Assembly: GCF_001039355.2 (NCBI RefSeq)
Contig: NW_019775872.1
Coordinates: 142,738 to 175,142, forward strand
Direction of reading: 5' to 3'
DNA length: 32,405 nt
Source of the DNA: Lingula anatina
Taxonomy: Eukaryota; Brachiopoda; Lingulata; Lingulida; Lingulidae
Positions 20,363 through 31,436 of the stretch are shown here, piece by piece (the first letter of the stretch is position 1; the number at the start of each line of letters is the position of its first letter). The notes under the pieces are model-generated. The model had not been told where the DNA came from. It saw nothing but the letters and a program-made list of their open reading frames with translations, and ran no database searches. A program made the position numbers and the translations under genes.

Positions 20363-23300
20363 ATGGCTGCGCCCAGAGGTGATCGTCCTTCTCTTGTTCC
20401 TGTCAACCTCATGGAAAAGATTTGTTTCAAATACATACCTATGGCAGGCGGAGCAAGTTATGGTGCTATGTGCATTAATATGATGCAACCAAGTGTTTTT
20501 AAAAGGTAATTAGTCCTGTAAATTCTGCAAATTTTGGTTTAACCTTAACCTGGATTCTTGAAGTCTGAAGATCCGATCTCGAGTTAAATTACTGCCTCAG
20601 ACTCTGTACTACTCTTTGTTATTTTATAAATTCTGAGCGAAAATATTAAAAAGAAAGTGCAAAAAGGAATCCCCGGAGGCTGATTATTATGACAACAGTG
20701 CTCCGTCGCCACTAAGATCAGTTGATAAATTACTTGCACTGTAAGTTGTAACAGAAACCAAGAAGTTGGTTCACTGTGGGAACTCGAGTTCCAAGGATCC
20801 TTGCAGTGACGTTATGAACAGTATCTACTAGTAAAATAAGAGTGTTTCTTGTAAGATTTATAGTGTATATTTCAAATTTATTGTTATTGTGAACTCTGAC
20901 AAGGAAGTAATGCTTTGCTGACAAGCAGCATTATGCGAAAAGTCAGGGGTGGATTTTGATGAAATTAAAGGGGAATACAAGTCTCTGAATGGAATTAAAG
21001 CGTATTATTCCATCGTTTATAAGCATAAATTACGTTGTGCCTTTATCGTCCAAATGCCCGACTGTCAGCAAATCGGGTAATACTATAGAAAACCTACGTT
21101 TGCAAATAAACGCTGAAATAAGCCTTACAGTATTGTATTTCAATTTTTTAATACAGTTAGTTTTCCTGGTTTTAGCTGTGTCCATGATATGCATAGCTAC
21201 TTTTAAATAATCGTTTAAAAATAGTCCAAGCGCTACTAGGAAGATATGTTTTACATAATCAGAATGCACGAAAGTCCAGGATAATGTGTTCCATTTTTTG
21301 TATCTTTAAGTGCTTTATTTGTGAGGTAAACATGTTATACCCGTGCAAAGGCATTATACAACACATTGTAATCAGTGTTTGCCTCTTAGGAAAATAAGTT
21401 GCTGGACCGAAAGCTCAGCCATCTTGGAAATTAGCTGGCTAGAATGCCTGCCGGGTGGGAAAACTTCTCTGCCCGTTCTGAAAGTTGTCTGCCCCGGGCA
21501 GACGGTCCAGCCTTAATTCTAACACTGATTGTAATGCATAGGCCAATGTCAGAGAGTTCAGGCAATGACATCATAATTACCCCCCAAAATTAAGCTTACG
21601 CTTACAGTGGGTAAAACGTGATGGGCAGATCTAGAGAGAAGAGGAGGGTCGTATTTTATTGAATTTAGGTCCCCAGAGACTTGTATTCCCCTTTAAAGCT
21701 AGGATAGGTCACAATTAGACAGTGGGAAAAAATGACTAGATTTGAGGGGAGGGGTGATACAGCTTACCATGTACAAGTAGTGATATTTACTTCTTTGGTC
21801 TATGGTACACCTCATCGTTGTATTTACAAGCTGGGATCTCGGCTCGAAAGCATCACAAAGTGCAACCACACAAACGTGGCTATCTGTCGCTATTGCCTAA
21901 CTTGAAGGGATCGCAATTTGCGACTGAGCATAAGTAGCAATATCACTGCTTGTTTGGAGGTTATTATTTGTGACGAGTAAATCCCCTCACATTTGCCTTT
22001 GCCCAAACATAATTTGTCATTTTTATGGTGCTTTAAATGTAAATTTAATAGCATATAACAAAGCACGGAAGCTTATAAAAGATAGAGGCACTTGGTACAT
22101 CTGATACAAAAAAAAAAAAAAAACTTGCGAAAAATTTTCACATGAAAGATGATTTGTATAAAGAATATTATTTCATCAGAGACCAAAAATTTAATAAATT
22201 CATGTTTTATTGTGCATAAAAAATTTCAAATAAACATTTTATATACTATTTGATATTTTCTGATAAAAATACATCTGTGTAATATACGTATTCATATTTA
22301 TCATAAATTTAAACATTTCATTTTCTATACAGAGCACTCAGCCACACCATGACCTTCCTCTGTGTGTGTAATTATGATAATGAAGACTACTCACCTATGT
22401 ATCAGTAATTGTATCAGTCCCTAACAACATTTGTGCTTATGGAATTGTTTTAGACATTTTATTGCTGTCAAACACTTCAAATATCAGTATTTGTAATTGT
22501 GATATTTCTATAAATTAAAAAGGAAACTTATAAACTTTAAATTGACCTTACATCTTACACTAATTGGAGGTGTGTGCCCTCTCTGAATGCTTTTCCAGTT
22601 TATTATTATTATTACCTCTGCCAAGGAGGTTATGTTTTCACCCCTGTTTGTTTGTTTGTCTGTCTGTCTGTCTGTCATCAACATAACTCAAAAAGTTATG
22701 GACCGATTTGGTGGAGATCTGGATCAGTAATCAATCAATAATCAATAATCAAAAATATCAAAAATTTAGGGGTGAAACAGCATTGGGTGGAGACATTGCT
22801 GCCTGGGGAGGTCTGCGCTCTCGGATTGCTTTTCTAGTTATTATTGAGTTTGAATGGTAAGGTCTCTGTTGGCATGTTCACACACAGATACACAAACACA
22901 CATGCATATCATTATATCAATAATTCATTTTGTAGAACCATTTATTTTACCTTTTAGAATAATGAAGCTTATGTAGGTGCTGCTGAGAACTTTAGTGCCA
23001 GTGCTGCATCCTGATCCTGACATTCTTTAACATATTTATCAGAGACATTCCAAACATCTCCAATACAGAGAAATATAGTCCTTTATATCTGAATAACGAA
23101 TGGAATATAAACTATTGAACTGTGTATTGAAGTCTTTTCTATAACATGGTAGTTGTCTCTGATGGAGCTCGTTCTCAACAATTGGTTTACATAGATTGTT
23201 CCAATCTGCAAGGACTCTTGCAGAATGTAATCAGATTACTAGTAATAGATTAACATGTCTTATGCACTAGTTAGATATGCCCATAGCCCATAGTGATACT

Positions 23301-24534
23301 CATCTGCAGCATGCACTGCTGCACTGGACATGCTATGTTTTTATTGTAGGACTTGGGAACTTCTGGTAAACATATAGAAAAGACCAAAGTCATGATTTTT
23401 TTATAAGACAGGGCATACTCTGAAAACATGTATTGAATAATGCATTTTTACAGCTGCTTGGGCTTTATTTTAATTCTCTCAGGAAACACCACAAAAGTAA
23501 TAAGAAACCATCTACTCTAACACCCCATTTCCATAGATTTTTAGATCGATCTATCCCTGTGGGGAGTCTCACTAGATTACTGTCAGCTTGGCCGGCTTAA
23601 GCGTCTGTCCCGCTAGTAAAAGCGGTAAGGGGGTAATTAACTATGGTGCCCGCTCGGCTGACTGCAATTTAGCGTGAACCCCCAGGGAGTTAGGTCGATC
23701 TAAATCTTAATCTTTAGATCGATCTAAATCTCTGGGAAAGCACCCTAAGTAATTGCCCAGTTAAGACCACTATAAGAATTTTCACTTCTCTGGTGACCTC
23801 AGTTTGATCTGGATTAAAACTAATGCCTAAATCTGTTCAGTTATCCAATCTCTCTTCTTTCAGCATTTATGGTTCCTGGGAGGTCGCAGCAACTCATGGG
23901 TGCTGGTTAAAAGCTCACATTGGTGTTGGTCTCTACCTGTACAGCAGGAATGTGATGAAGCAGGCAGACATGTACCACAGGATAGCCTACTCTGTGTTTG
24001 GCTCCGTCATCTTCAACTTCGGTTCTGTGCTGCTGTGGGGACATTTCATTAAAATTTGATGAAGCAGGCAGACATGTACCACAGGATAGCCTACTCTGTG
24101 TTTGGCTCCGTCATCTTCAACTTCGGTTCTGTGCTGATGTGGGGACATTTCATTAAAATTTATGAAACACATATAAGTCCAATATAAACATGGAAGTTTA
24201 GTATATATATATTCAAACGTAAAACTGAAAAGTTTGAAATACCTGCATTTCCTGGTTCGGAAACAAGTGACCGATTCAACGACGATCCTTCAAAACATGT
24301 CTCTGTTTTTGATTATTTACACAAACGCTACAAATTTTAAATCAATTAGGTGCTAGTATACTCACCCAAAAGAACACATTGAATCCAAATACGAGGTACN
24401 TATAGCAAGCTCATTTTGCCTGACAACACTGCTGTAAGGGTAATATTCGGACTGAGCACAGCAGTTGCTTTGGTGGCTGTTGGAATGGATTACATCAAAT
24501 TTGTGGATTCCAAAGTTGGAAATAAACTGGAGTG
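20363..24534 (+). CDS. Unrecognised small multi-pass membrane protein
   Basis: Exon 1 is 20363-20505 (47 codons plus AG, donor GTAATT). Exon 2 starts at 23864 after TCTTCTTTCAG. A final coding block at 24401-24534 ends in TGA. Read literally, exon 2 stops at 24057-24059 after residue 112. Just after that come a 104-bp tandem repeat of exon 2, a displaced copy of tetraspanin sequence, an N, and then the final block. Joining residue 112 (...GHFIKI) to the final block (YSKLILPDNTAVRV...) keeps frame and gives about 156 residues, so exons 2 and 3 may really be one. Clear hydrophobic helices occur at about residues 89-106 and 124-145; weaker ones at 25-42 and 62-74. I do not recognise the family. 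A mitochondrial or ER membrane protein is possible but unproven. It shares its promoter with the tetraspanin gene. Confidence 0.7.
20965..21696. mobile_element. TTAA-flanked nonautonomous DNA transposon (piggyBac-like MITE)
   Basis: TTAA at 20965-20968 is followed by AGGGGAATACAAGTCTCTG (20969-20987). The exact reverse complement lies at 21674-21692 and is followed by TTAA at 21693-21696. A duplicated TTAA with 19-bp perfect inverted termini is the hallmark of piggyBac-type insertions. The 732-bp element has no transposase ORF. It sits in intron 1 of the unrecognised membrane-protein gene and contains a second inverted repeat. Confidence 0.8.
21365..21540. repeat. Inverted repeat nested in the TTAA element
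   Basis: The left arm 21365-21409 (with AATCAGTGTT and GCTGGACCG) and right arm 21503-21540 (CGGTCCAGC, AACACTGATT) are imperfect reverse complements around a loop of about 95 bp containing GTCTGCCCCGGGCAGAC. It could be an element inserted within an element, or part of the larger one. Confidence 0.55.
21700..22560. other. Intronic, gene-free stretch
   Basis: Intron 1 of the membrane-protein gene. It has a run of 15-16 A near 22109 and no supported ORF or RNA gene. Confidence 0.45.
22563..22601 (+). repeat. Terminal remnant of repeat family R
   Basis: This 39-bp piece resembles only the 3' tail of the family (GGAGGTCTGCGCTCTCGGAG then TGCTTTTCTAGTT). It lies just before a full copy in the same orientation, so it is a truncated older copy. 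Confidence 0.6.
22611..22839 (+). repeat. Dispersed repeat family R, copy 3
   Basis: A 229-bp copy of the repeat at 3581-3821 in the same orientation. It lacks the stretch around TGATGAAATTTTCAGGAACT present in the other copies, has an expanded GTCT run, and ends with the conserved CTTTTCTAGTT. Confidence 0.75.
22840..23516. other. Intronic, gene-free stretch
   Basis: AT-rich intron sequence with a short CA-rich patch near 22880-22905. I see no supported feature. Confidence 0.4.
23517..23749. repeat. MITE-like element, copy 2 (inverted relative to copy 1)
   Basis: Reverse-complement match to 131-339 over its whole length. It is 24 bp longer because of an internal repeat of the AGATCGATCTAAAT motif near its end. 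It lies 115 bp upstream of exon 2 of the membrane-protein gene. Confidence 0.75.
24057..24399. repeat. Composite duplication inside the membrane-protein gene
   Basis: 24057-24160 is a tandem copy of 23953-24056 (exon 2 sequence, one base differing, CTGCTG to CTGATG). From 24145, overlapping by 16 bp, the sequence becomes a copy of 19817-20071 and runs to the N at 24400. The switch occurs inside the shared motif ACATTTCATTAAAATT. This interrupts the reading frame and looks like an assembly or template-switch product. Confidence 0.85.
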
Positions 24535-24953
24535 ATTTTAGTAGAAAATTAATCTACCCAGAAGAAAAACACCAGGAAATGAAATGATTGTTAATTTTTT
24601 TGTACTGACTTTGAGGTGTAAGCATGAAGTTCAGCTTTGTTATGTAGTTTGTTTAGTCATGTGTCTCGTTGTGTGAAAAGCATCAATTCTTTAGCATTGG
24701 AAGGATAGGTTTTCTTGCATTTGACTGTTGAGCAACCTGTGTAATGGATTTGAAAAAGAAGGCTCGTTTGATAATGGACATTTGAAAAAGACTATAAGGA
24801 TAACTTACGTGGAATTTAATATCTGCATGGCTTTTGTGTTAAGTACAAACATCACAATTTTTTATCCTTTTTCTATCCTTCATTGTTGGGAACATGAACA
24901 TGGAATATCAAGAAATGTATTAATTGAAATTTCCTTTTAGTGAACTAAGCACT

Positions 24954-24959
24954 AATAAA
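24954..24959 (+). terminator. Likely polyadenylation signal of the membrane-protein gene
   Basis: AATAAA about 420 nt after the TGA at 24534, followed within 40 nt by T-rich sequence. Confidence 0.5.
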
Positions 24960-24969
24960 ACTATTATGT

Positions 24970-25540
24970 TTTTATTGCAGTACCAAATTAATTGTGTTAT
25001 TTACTTGTTTCATTGAAAAATTTCAACCTTAAATGCGTAACTGCATAAAATGGTAAAAGGATCTCCAATTTCTTGTATTCAAACACTATCCAAGGAGGTA
25101 TTGCTGTAAAAGTTTTCTCTTTTTTCACAATGACCTTTATGCAAGTATGAAAACACTTAAACTGATAATGATATATATACTTTATTCAATACTCTCCTTT
25201 TTCTCTTTTAATTTCACCATGGTTTATTTTTATAACTTAATCTTTAAAATGTATATAAACTGAACAAAAGTAATTCATGAAAAAATGCACAGGCAATGAT
25301 TATTGAGATGGCTTCAATTAAAAATGTTAATTACCCTTTATATGATATTTCTTCAATAGTAAAAAAGAAGCAATTTTAAGAACATAAAATAACAATTACA
25401 TAGATTAAAAAAATAATAAACAAATTTTATCAAATTCAAGGCGAATGTTTCAAATATGAAATATGCTGAAATATTTTTGCCCCAATGATGCAAAATCTAC
25501 AATGGGTGAACTGATTGCGGTAGTGGTGCAGGTGGTCATG
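24970..25540. other. Gene-free spacer before CDK1
   Basis: AT-rich intergenic sequence between two genes on the same strand. No supported ORF or RNA. Confidence 0.45.
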
Positions 25541-25678
25541 CACTACAAACACATTTGGTAACCGGAAGTTGTTATTTTGTTACCTTGGCGTTGATTAGTT
25601 GATTATAAATTGTTTTATGAAATATGATTGGTAGATTCGAACCAAGCGGTAAGTCCGAGCACGAAGAAAGGAGAAGAG
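25541..25678 (+). promoter_or_regulatory. CDK1: Probable CDK1 promoter and noncoding first exon
   Basis: The region has CCGGAAGT (ETS-like, 25562-25569), TTGGCG (E2F-like, 25585-25590), an inverted CCAAT box ATTGG (25627-25631) and TTCGAA (25636-25641), a CHR-like hexamer. CCAAT plus CHR is the arrangement known for G2/M genes including vertebrate CDK1. Donor-like sites follow at 25651 (GCG/GTAAGT) and 25679 (AGAG/GTGAGT). The coding exon at 26708 begins with an acceptor (TTTATTTCAG) ahead of the ATG. A noncoding exon ending at one of these donors is the likely 5' end. Confidence 0.5.
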
Positions 25679-26748
25679 GTGAGTGTGGCATTTAAACGTT
25701 GATTTTTTTGTTGAAATGTTTCATGGTATTGAGGCGATATTTTGTAAATAGTAAATTAAATAAGACTAGGCGTTAACAAATCTATTGATTTCGGAATTTG
25801 GTGTTGATTCCCAGATCTTCCCTATCGGCTGAACTTAAAATTTGTTTGAAGATTGATGTGCACTAAAGTTCAAAACTTGATGAAGTAGATCTACGAGTGC
25901 ATAAAAACAGTAGTAAGTTGAACGTTGAGTTCAAAACAGCCTCAGAAAAGACTAACGGTGGTAGCATTTTTATTTATTCATTTTCAATTTATACTTGATA
26001 ACTCATTTATGTATATATTTCAACAGCCACGTTCTTGGAATTAACAATGAAGCTTTTTCACGTTTTGGTTATTTTATTAGTAATAAATTCAAATACTTCC
26101 ACCTTTAACATTCACATTTTGTTTTCATTATATTTATAGTCTATTGCGTTATATTTTCTTATAATATTACTATGTGGTTGTCAATTTTTGCTAGGCGACG
26201 TTTATCCTAGTGACGCCCTTCACCATCACATTCGCCTCGTTTTTATTTGTTATTATTTTTCAATTTATTTAATTTTTTTGTAAAGCAAATCTAAATTTCT
26301 CATTTCTTTAATTTAATGCAGTATTCTGAACAGATTGAAAATATGATGTTTGCCCTTAGTTTGTTATTGTCACAATTCATTAAAATGGATAATACACTTG
26401 CTGTAACTTTGCTTTGACATAAATCCAGGTTTAAATTCAAATGATATCATATCAAATATTGTCATACTAAACATATTCATATTTACAAGAGAAAGCATAC
26501 TTTTTTACTGTTTTTATAGTTGTCATCACAAGGATGCCATGGAATTTAAAAATTAATTGTTTAAATGTTTACAAAAGATATGGTAAATAGTGAACCTAGA
26601 ACAGTATTAAATGATGTTCATACTGTAAGCTGTGCATATTAAACCTTATTTCAGTGCTTTAAACTTTTCTTACTTGCAACTATGCCTGTTAATTGATTTT
26701 ATTTCAGGGTACTGCATAGGCTTTGGGACAGTGCATTTCAATATGAAT

Positions 26749-29700
26749 ATGGATGATTATGTCAAAATAGAAAAGATTGGAGAAGGTGAAGTTTTCCAAG
26801 AAATATTTGTTTCCATCATTAGTTTACTGAGACTAAAGTTGTGTGTTTAAAATGTAATATGTATTTCAAGGGGACTCAAGAAGTTTTAAATTTATTTAAA
26901 CATGTTTTGGGGCTCAGAAATGAAGGCCTAACTGGGCTTTGTAAGCAGCTGTGAATGTTAAACTTGATTGGTAAAGTTGGTCATATTGATGCTAAATTTA
27001 AAAAAAATACTTATGAACCTTTTTTTTTTCACCTATAGGAACCTATGGGGTTGTGTACAAAGGTAGAAATAAAAAGAACAACAAAACTGTTGCACTGAAA
27101 AAGATCCGTCTGGAGAGTGAAGAGGAAGGAGTCCCATCAACAGCAATTCGGGAGATTTCTCTCCTGAAGGAATTACAGCATCCAAATGTTGTGAAGTAAG
27201 GAGACAGTAAACATTTTTATATTTGTGCATATGATGTATGTCTGTTAATATAATGGTTGAGTATGGATGTGAAATGATTTTATTTTGTTAGAGGGGCTAA
27301 AGGTTTTGAGTATAAGTAACTTGCTTTGCGTTTTTAAAAGGCTGTCTAAAGTTCAATATTTTTAGTTATAATGGAGGTCTGTGGACTCTATTGAAGTTTA
27401 ATTGGAGCTGTGTACATACTCTCTTATATAAATGTTATCCAAATACTGTATTTTTTATTTAACCGGGGAACAAAGAAAGGGGTCAATGCTTTTTTTTAAG
27501 TCTGTTACTTATTACTTGCAGTGTTAACATTCACAGTCCTGTGCACTTTTATTTGACCTCTTTCAGTTTGGAAGACATCTTGATGCAAGAGAACAAATTA
27601 TACTTAGTATTTGAGTTCCTGTCCATGGACTTGAAAAAATACATGGACTCCATTCCCTCAGGCCAGTACATGGACAAGATGCTTGTCAAGGTATGAACTT
27701 AACACACCTGTAACACTTTTGGTAACCATTGATTAGTTTCTTTTTTCCTTTGAATCTTCACTTGTTGTTATAAGACTTTTTTTTTTTTAAAGGAAAATCG
27801 TAAAAACAGTACCAAACAGATTCACTTATTTTATCATACTTATATTACATATTTGATAAAAGAGCAGTTTTGATAGTATTTGATTAGATAACATACTTTA
27901 CCTACACCCCCACTTTTTTTTTTTTTTGTCTCCAATAACATGCCATTTCTTTTCTATAACTCCAGAGCTATTTATATCAGATCACCCAGGGAATTTTGTT
28001 TTGCCACCAGAGACGTGTGCTTCACAGAGATCTGAAGCCGCAGAATCTGCTGATTGATAACAAAGGAGTCATCAAACTGGCTGACTTTGGTCTGGCAAGG
28101 GCTTTTGGTATCCCAGTCAGAGTATACACTCATGAGGTAGGGTTTAGGCGGTAAAAAATGATATGTAAATTTGTACTTCCATAAAATTTCTTATATAGTT
28201 TGAGAGAATTGCAGTCTGTTAAATAATCATGCCAAGCATGCCATTTGATAAGGTAGAGTAGTAAAACAGTAGAACAAAGTGTGAATATTAAAAAAAAGAA
28301 AAATTCCATACCAGTGATGCATGTAAATTGTTGAAATACAACAATGACTAGCTGAAAAAGGAAAATATCTACTTTCATTTCATTATTATTTCCAGGTTGT
28401 GACCCTGTGGTATCGAGCACCCGAAGTCCTCCTTGGCTCCCAGCGGTATTCCACACCCATAGATGTGTGGAGCATAGGCTGCATCTTTGCCGAGATGGTC
28501 ACCAAGGTCCCCTTGTTCAGAGGAGACTCTGAAATTGACCAACTTTTCAGAATTTTCAGGTAAAGGACAAACAAAACATAAGTCATTGGTCAATGAAAAT
28601 AACAATAACGAATCTCAGATTTTTACTATTAACTGAAAGTCATTTTTATAATTTAACCACTATTTATTTATATTAAATTTTTGTTTGTTTGTGTGCATGC
28701 ACACATGCAGGGTGTCACCAGTTTCTTAAAAAAAAAAAAAAAACAAACTTCCAGCTTACCTTTGAACTAGTTTTTGTTTTTACACTAGTCCAGCATGCAT
28801 TAATCTAAACTAACACTGTTCACATAACAGGACCATGACCACCCCAACTGAAGAGAACTGGCCTGGCGTGACCAGCTTACCTGACTACAAGCATACCTTC
28901 CCCAAGTGGACCAAAAATCAGTTGGAAACTTCAGTCAAACAGTTGTGCAGTCAGGGACTGGATCTTCTTCAGGTAACTGTTTATTGATTTTTCCCCCATA
29001 TTGAGTTAATACTTAAATTAACTTTTTATTTAGAAAAAAGCTTTAATTAAGAATTATTTCAGTTGCAAACTCCCTATATTTAATTGGCTATACCTAAATT
29101 TTTTTTTAACTTATTGGCATTTTCGGTTTTTANCTTATTTTGTGTATGTGGGGGTCTATACGAATGCGCTTGCTCCAGCTGGTGGTACAATATTCGGAGG
29201 CGGTATCGCCTCTCTGATCCTCTAGTTTATATTAATTTTTTGTTTGTTTGTGTGCATGCACACATGCAGGGTGTCACCAGTTTCTTAAAAAAAAAAAAAA
29301 ACAAACTTCCAGCTTACCTTTGAACTAGTTTTTGTTTTTACACTAGTCCAGCATGCATTAATCTAACCTAACACTGTTCACATAACAGGACCATGACCAC
29401 CCCAACTGAAGAGAACTGGCCTGGCGTGACCAGCTTACCTGACTACAAGCATACCTTCCCCAAGTGGACCAAAAATCAGTTGGAAACTTCAGTCAAACAG
29501 TTGTGCAGTCAGGGACTGGATCTTCTTCAGGTGACTGTTTATTAATTTTTTTTCACCATTTTGAGTTAAAACTTTAATTAACTTTTTATTTAGAAAAAAG
29601 CTTTAATTAAGAATTATTTCAGTTGCAAACTCCCTATATTTAATTGGCTATACCTTAATTTTTTTTAACTTATTGGCATTTTCGGTTTTTAACGCTTGTT

Positions 29701-29894
29701 ATGAAAGTTTTAGTGCGTGTCATAAATGTCAAACAACAACAGCATTTGTCACCTTTGATTATTGGCTGCATTGTTTGTTTCTGTTTCAGAAAACCCTCAT
29801 CTACGACCCTGCCCAAAGGATATCTTGTAAAGCCATGCTTCTGCACCCATATTTCTACGATTTGGACAAAAACACTTTGCCCGCCCACTGCTGA
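26749..29894 (+). CDS. CDK1: Cyclin-dependent kinase 1 (Cdc2)
   Basis: Seven coding exons: 26749-26785, 27039-27195, 27567-27690, 27966-28136, 28396-28559, one of the twin copies 28831-28972 or 29389-29530, and 29790-29894. They give 299 residues, against 297 in human CDK1. Numbering matches human through the catalytic core: GEGTYG with inhibitory T14/Y15, K33, PSTAIRE 45-51, HRDLKPQN with D128, DFG 146-148, activation-loop T161 and GDSEIDQLF 206-214. [16 protein letters not shown] and [12 protein letters not shown] favour CDK1 over CDK2. It binds cyclins A/B to drive mitotic entry. An in-frame ATG six bases upstream (26743) would add MN; 26749 matches relatives. Using both 142-bp exon copies would shift the frame, so only one can be spliced in. 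Residues 219-223 read TMTTP where human has ALGTP. Confidence 0.96.
28672..29132 (+). repeat. CDK1 exon 6 duplication, copy 1
   Basis: Homologous to about 29231-29691. The 142-bp exon is identical in both copies, while the flanking introns differ by scattered substitutions and small indels (for example GTAACTG against GTGACTG at the donor). The copy ends at the N at 29133. Confidence 0.9.
29231..29691 (+). repeat. CDK1 exon 6 duplication, copy 2
   Basis: Second copy with a complete acceptor (CACATAACAG), exon 29389-29530 and donor (GTGACT), followed directly by the real intron leading to exon 7. The 97 bp between N and this copy (29134-29230) are relatively GC-rich and occur nowhere else in the window. 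Confidence 0.9.
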
Positions 29895-30836
29895 TAGCAG
29901 TTTACTGAAAGACAGTTCACACAAATAGTTAAGGCATACTTTTATGTACAAGTAAATACTGGATTACATGGGGCACACTCTATAAGTAAATTATAAGTTG
30001 AATCTGACTGAAATAACTCTGATGAATAAACAACATTAATAGACTCCATCTGAAGAACAGGCGTTAAAGGTTGGTTTATATCAATAGTGTTAACTGTCAA
30101 TTTCATCAGGAGAATCAGAAGTGGTATGATGATGCAGGTTTAAGTCTGTTGGTTAAGTCTTCGTGTCCCCTTTAAAGTGATGTATATAGAAATGCACTGT
30201 TTGCTACTTTCATTGAAGACATATTTGAACTTGATTATTCTGTTGGAGATTAATTTGGTTTCTTTGAAGTCCCTTATTATGTTCACTATATTAACACTGG
30301 CTAGAATGCAAGGAATTGAATTTCAAATGAAGTTTACCACCACTGCGTAGTTTTTAGCAGACATTGGTTATTTAAAAATGCCTTGTAGTTTGCTGTAAAT
30401 GCAAATACTTATTTTCATTGACCAATTATTTTGTCTTTTTTAGATGGTTAATTCATTTGCCAAATGACTTACATTGGTGATGGGTGAATGGAGTCAAATG
30501 TGACAGTAAATGTGATGATGTGTTGGTTGTAAAGAACATTCTTTGAAATTAATATAATGAATAGTTGTAGCTTTTACAGGCCTTTGAAAAAATGAGGGAC
30601 AGATGTGTTTCAGTTCCTGCTTTCAATATGTTATTTATGGTTATTTTGGTATGATTATCCCCTTTGGAGAAGTGTAGTTATTAATGTATACATAATGTAA
30701 ATTCATTTATATGATTACTGTATATGTCAAATTGTAAAAATGTCTGTCTGGCAGTCTTTCATGCTTAATGCAATTTTTGTACACACTGTATAAATGTGTA
30801 TGTAAGGTATGTAGACTAATTAGATCACGTGAGGCG

Positions 30837-30842
30837 AATAAA
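30837..30842 (+). terminator. CDK1: Likely polyadenylation signal of CDK1
   Basis: AATAAA about 940 nt after the stop codon. The intervening sequence is AT-rich and lacks ORFs, consistent with a 3' UTR. Confidence 0.5.
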
Positions 30843-30899
30843 ATGTACAGTCGTCATATAAACTAGTCTTTCATACAACTGCAGGCTGGATTTTTTTTT

Positions 30900-31436
30900 T
30901 AAATCTACTTTAAAATGTAAAATTGACCTCCTATCTTTTCCGAGGGATACAAAATAACATTGAGATAAAATTATTCAGTCTTGTTAACAAAGGCACTTGC
31001 CTAACAAAATGGATATTCTGAATGCAATCCTATAATATTTTTTACGGTACCTATATTTCACAACTGCATTTTTCATCATACAAAAGTAAATTTATGAAAT
31101 TGACCACTAGCATTAAGAGAAAAAAAATCCCCCTACCTCCACCCTCTTGATTTTGGAGTAGGTCAACAAATTTTCAGGCTTATTTGTCTAGCAATGCAAG
31201 AGCCTGTAAAAGAAAAAACGTTCTCTAGGAATTGTGAAAAAAATAAGGCTTGGATGCGCATAGGCTGAAAAAGCCTTTATGCAAATTTTAGTTTTTGATG
31301 ACGCCCTAATTATATACCATAAAGATTCTGCACTGCATATGCTTGTCTGCTTTATGTTTAAGAGTGACAATATCAAACGGGTGTTGTTTCCTATTATTTT
31401 GCCTAAGAAGATGCCCAGATAAAGAGTACAAAGCTC
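30900..31436. other. Gene-free stretch after CDK1
   Basis: No supported gene. The 62-codon minus-strand ORF at 31188-31376 has no recognisable motif. Confidence 0.4.

Noticed and set aside
24366-24399. Second tetraspanin first exon
   Set aside because: It is only the last 34 bases of that exon, lacks the start codon, and ends at an N, so it is part of the displaced duplication.
28130-28605. Minus-strand ORFs across CDK1 exons
   Set aside because: They are antisense shadows of CDK1 coding sequence.
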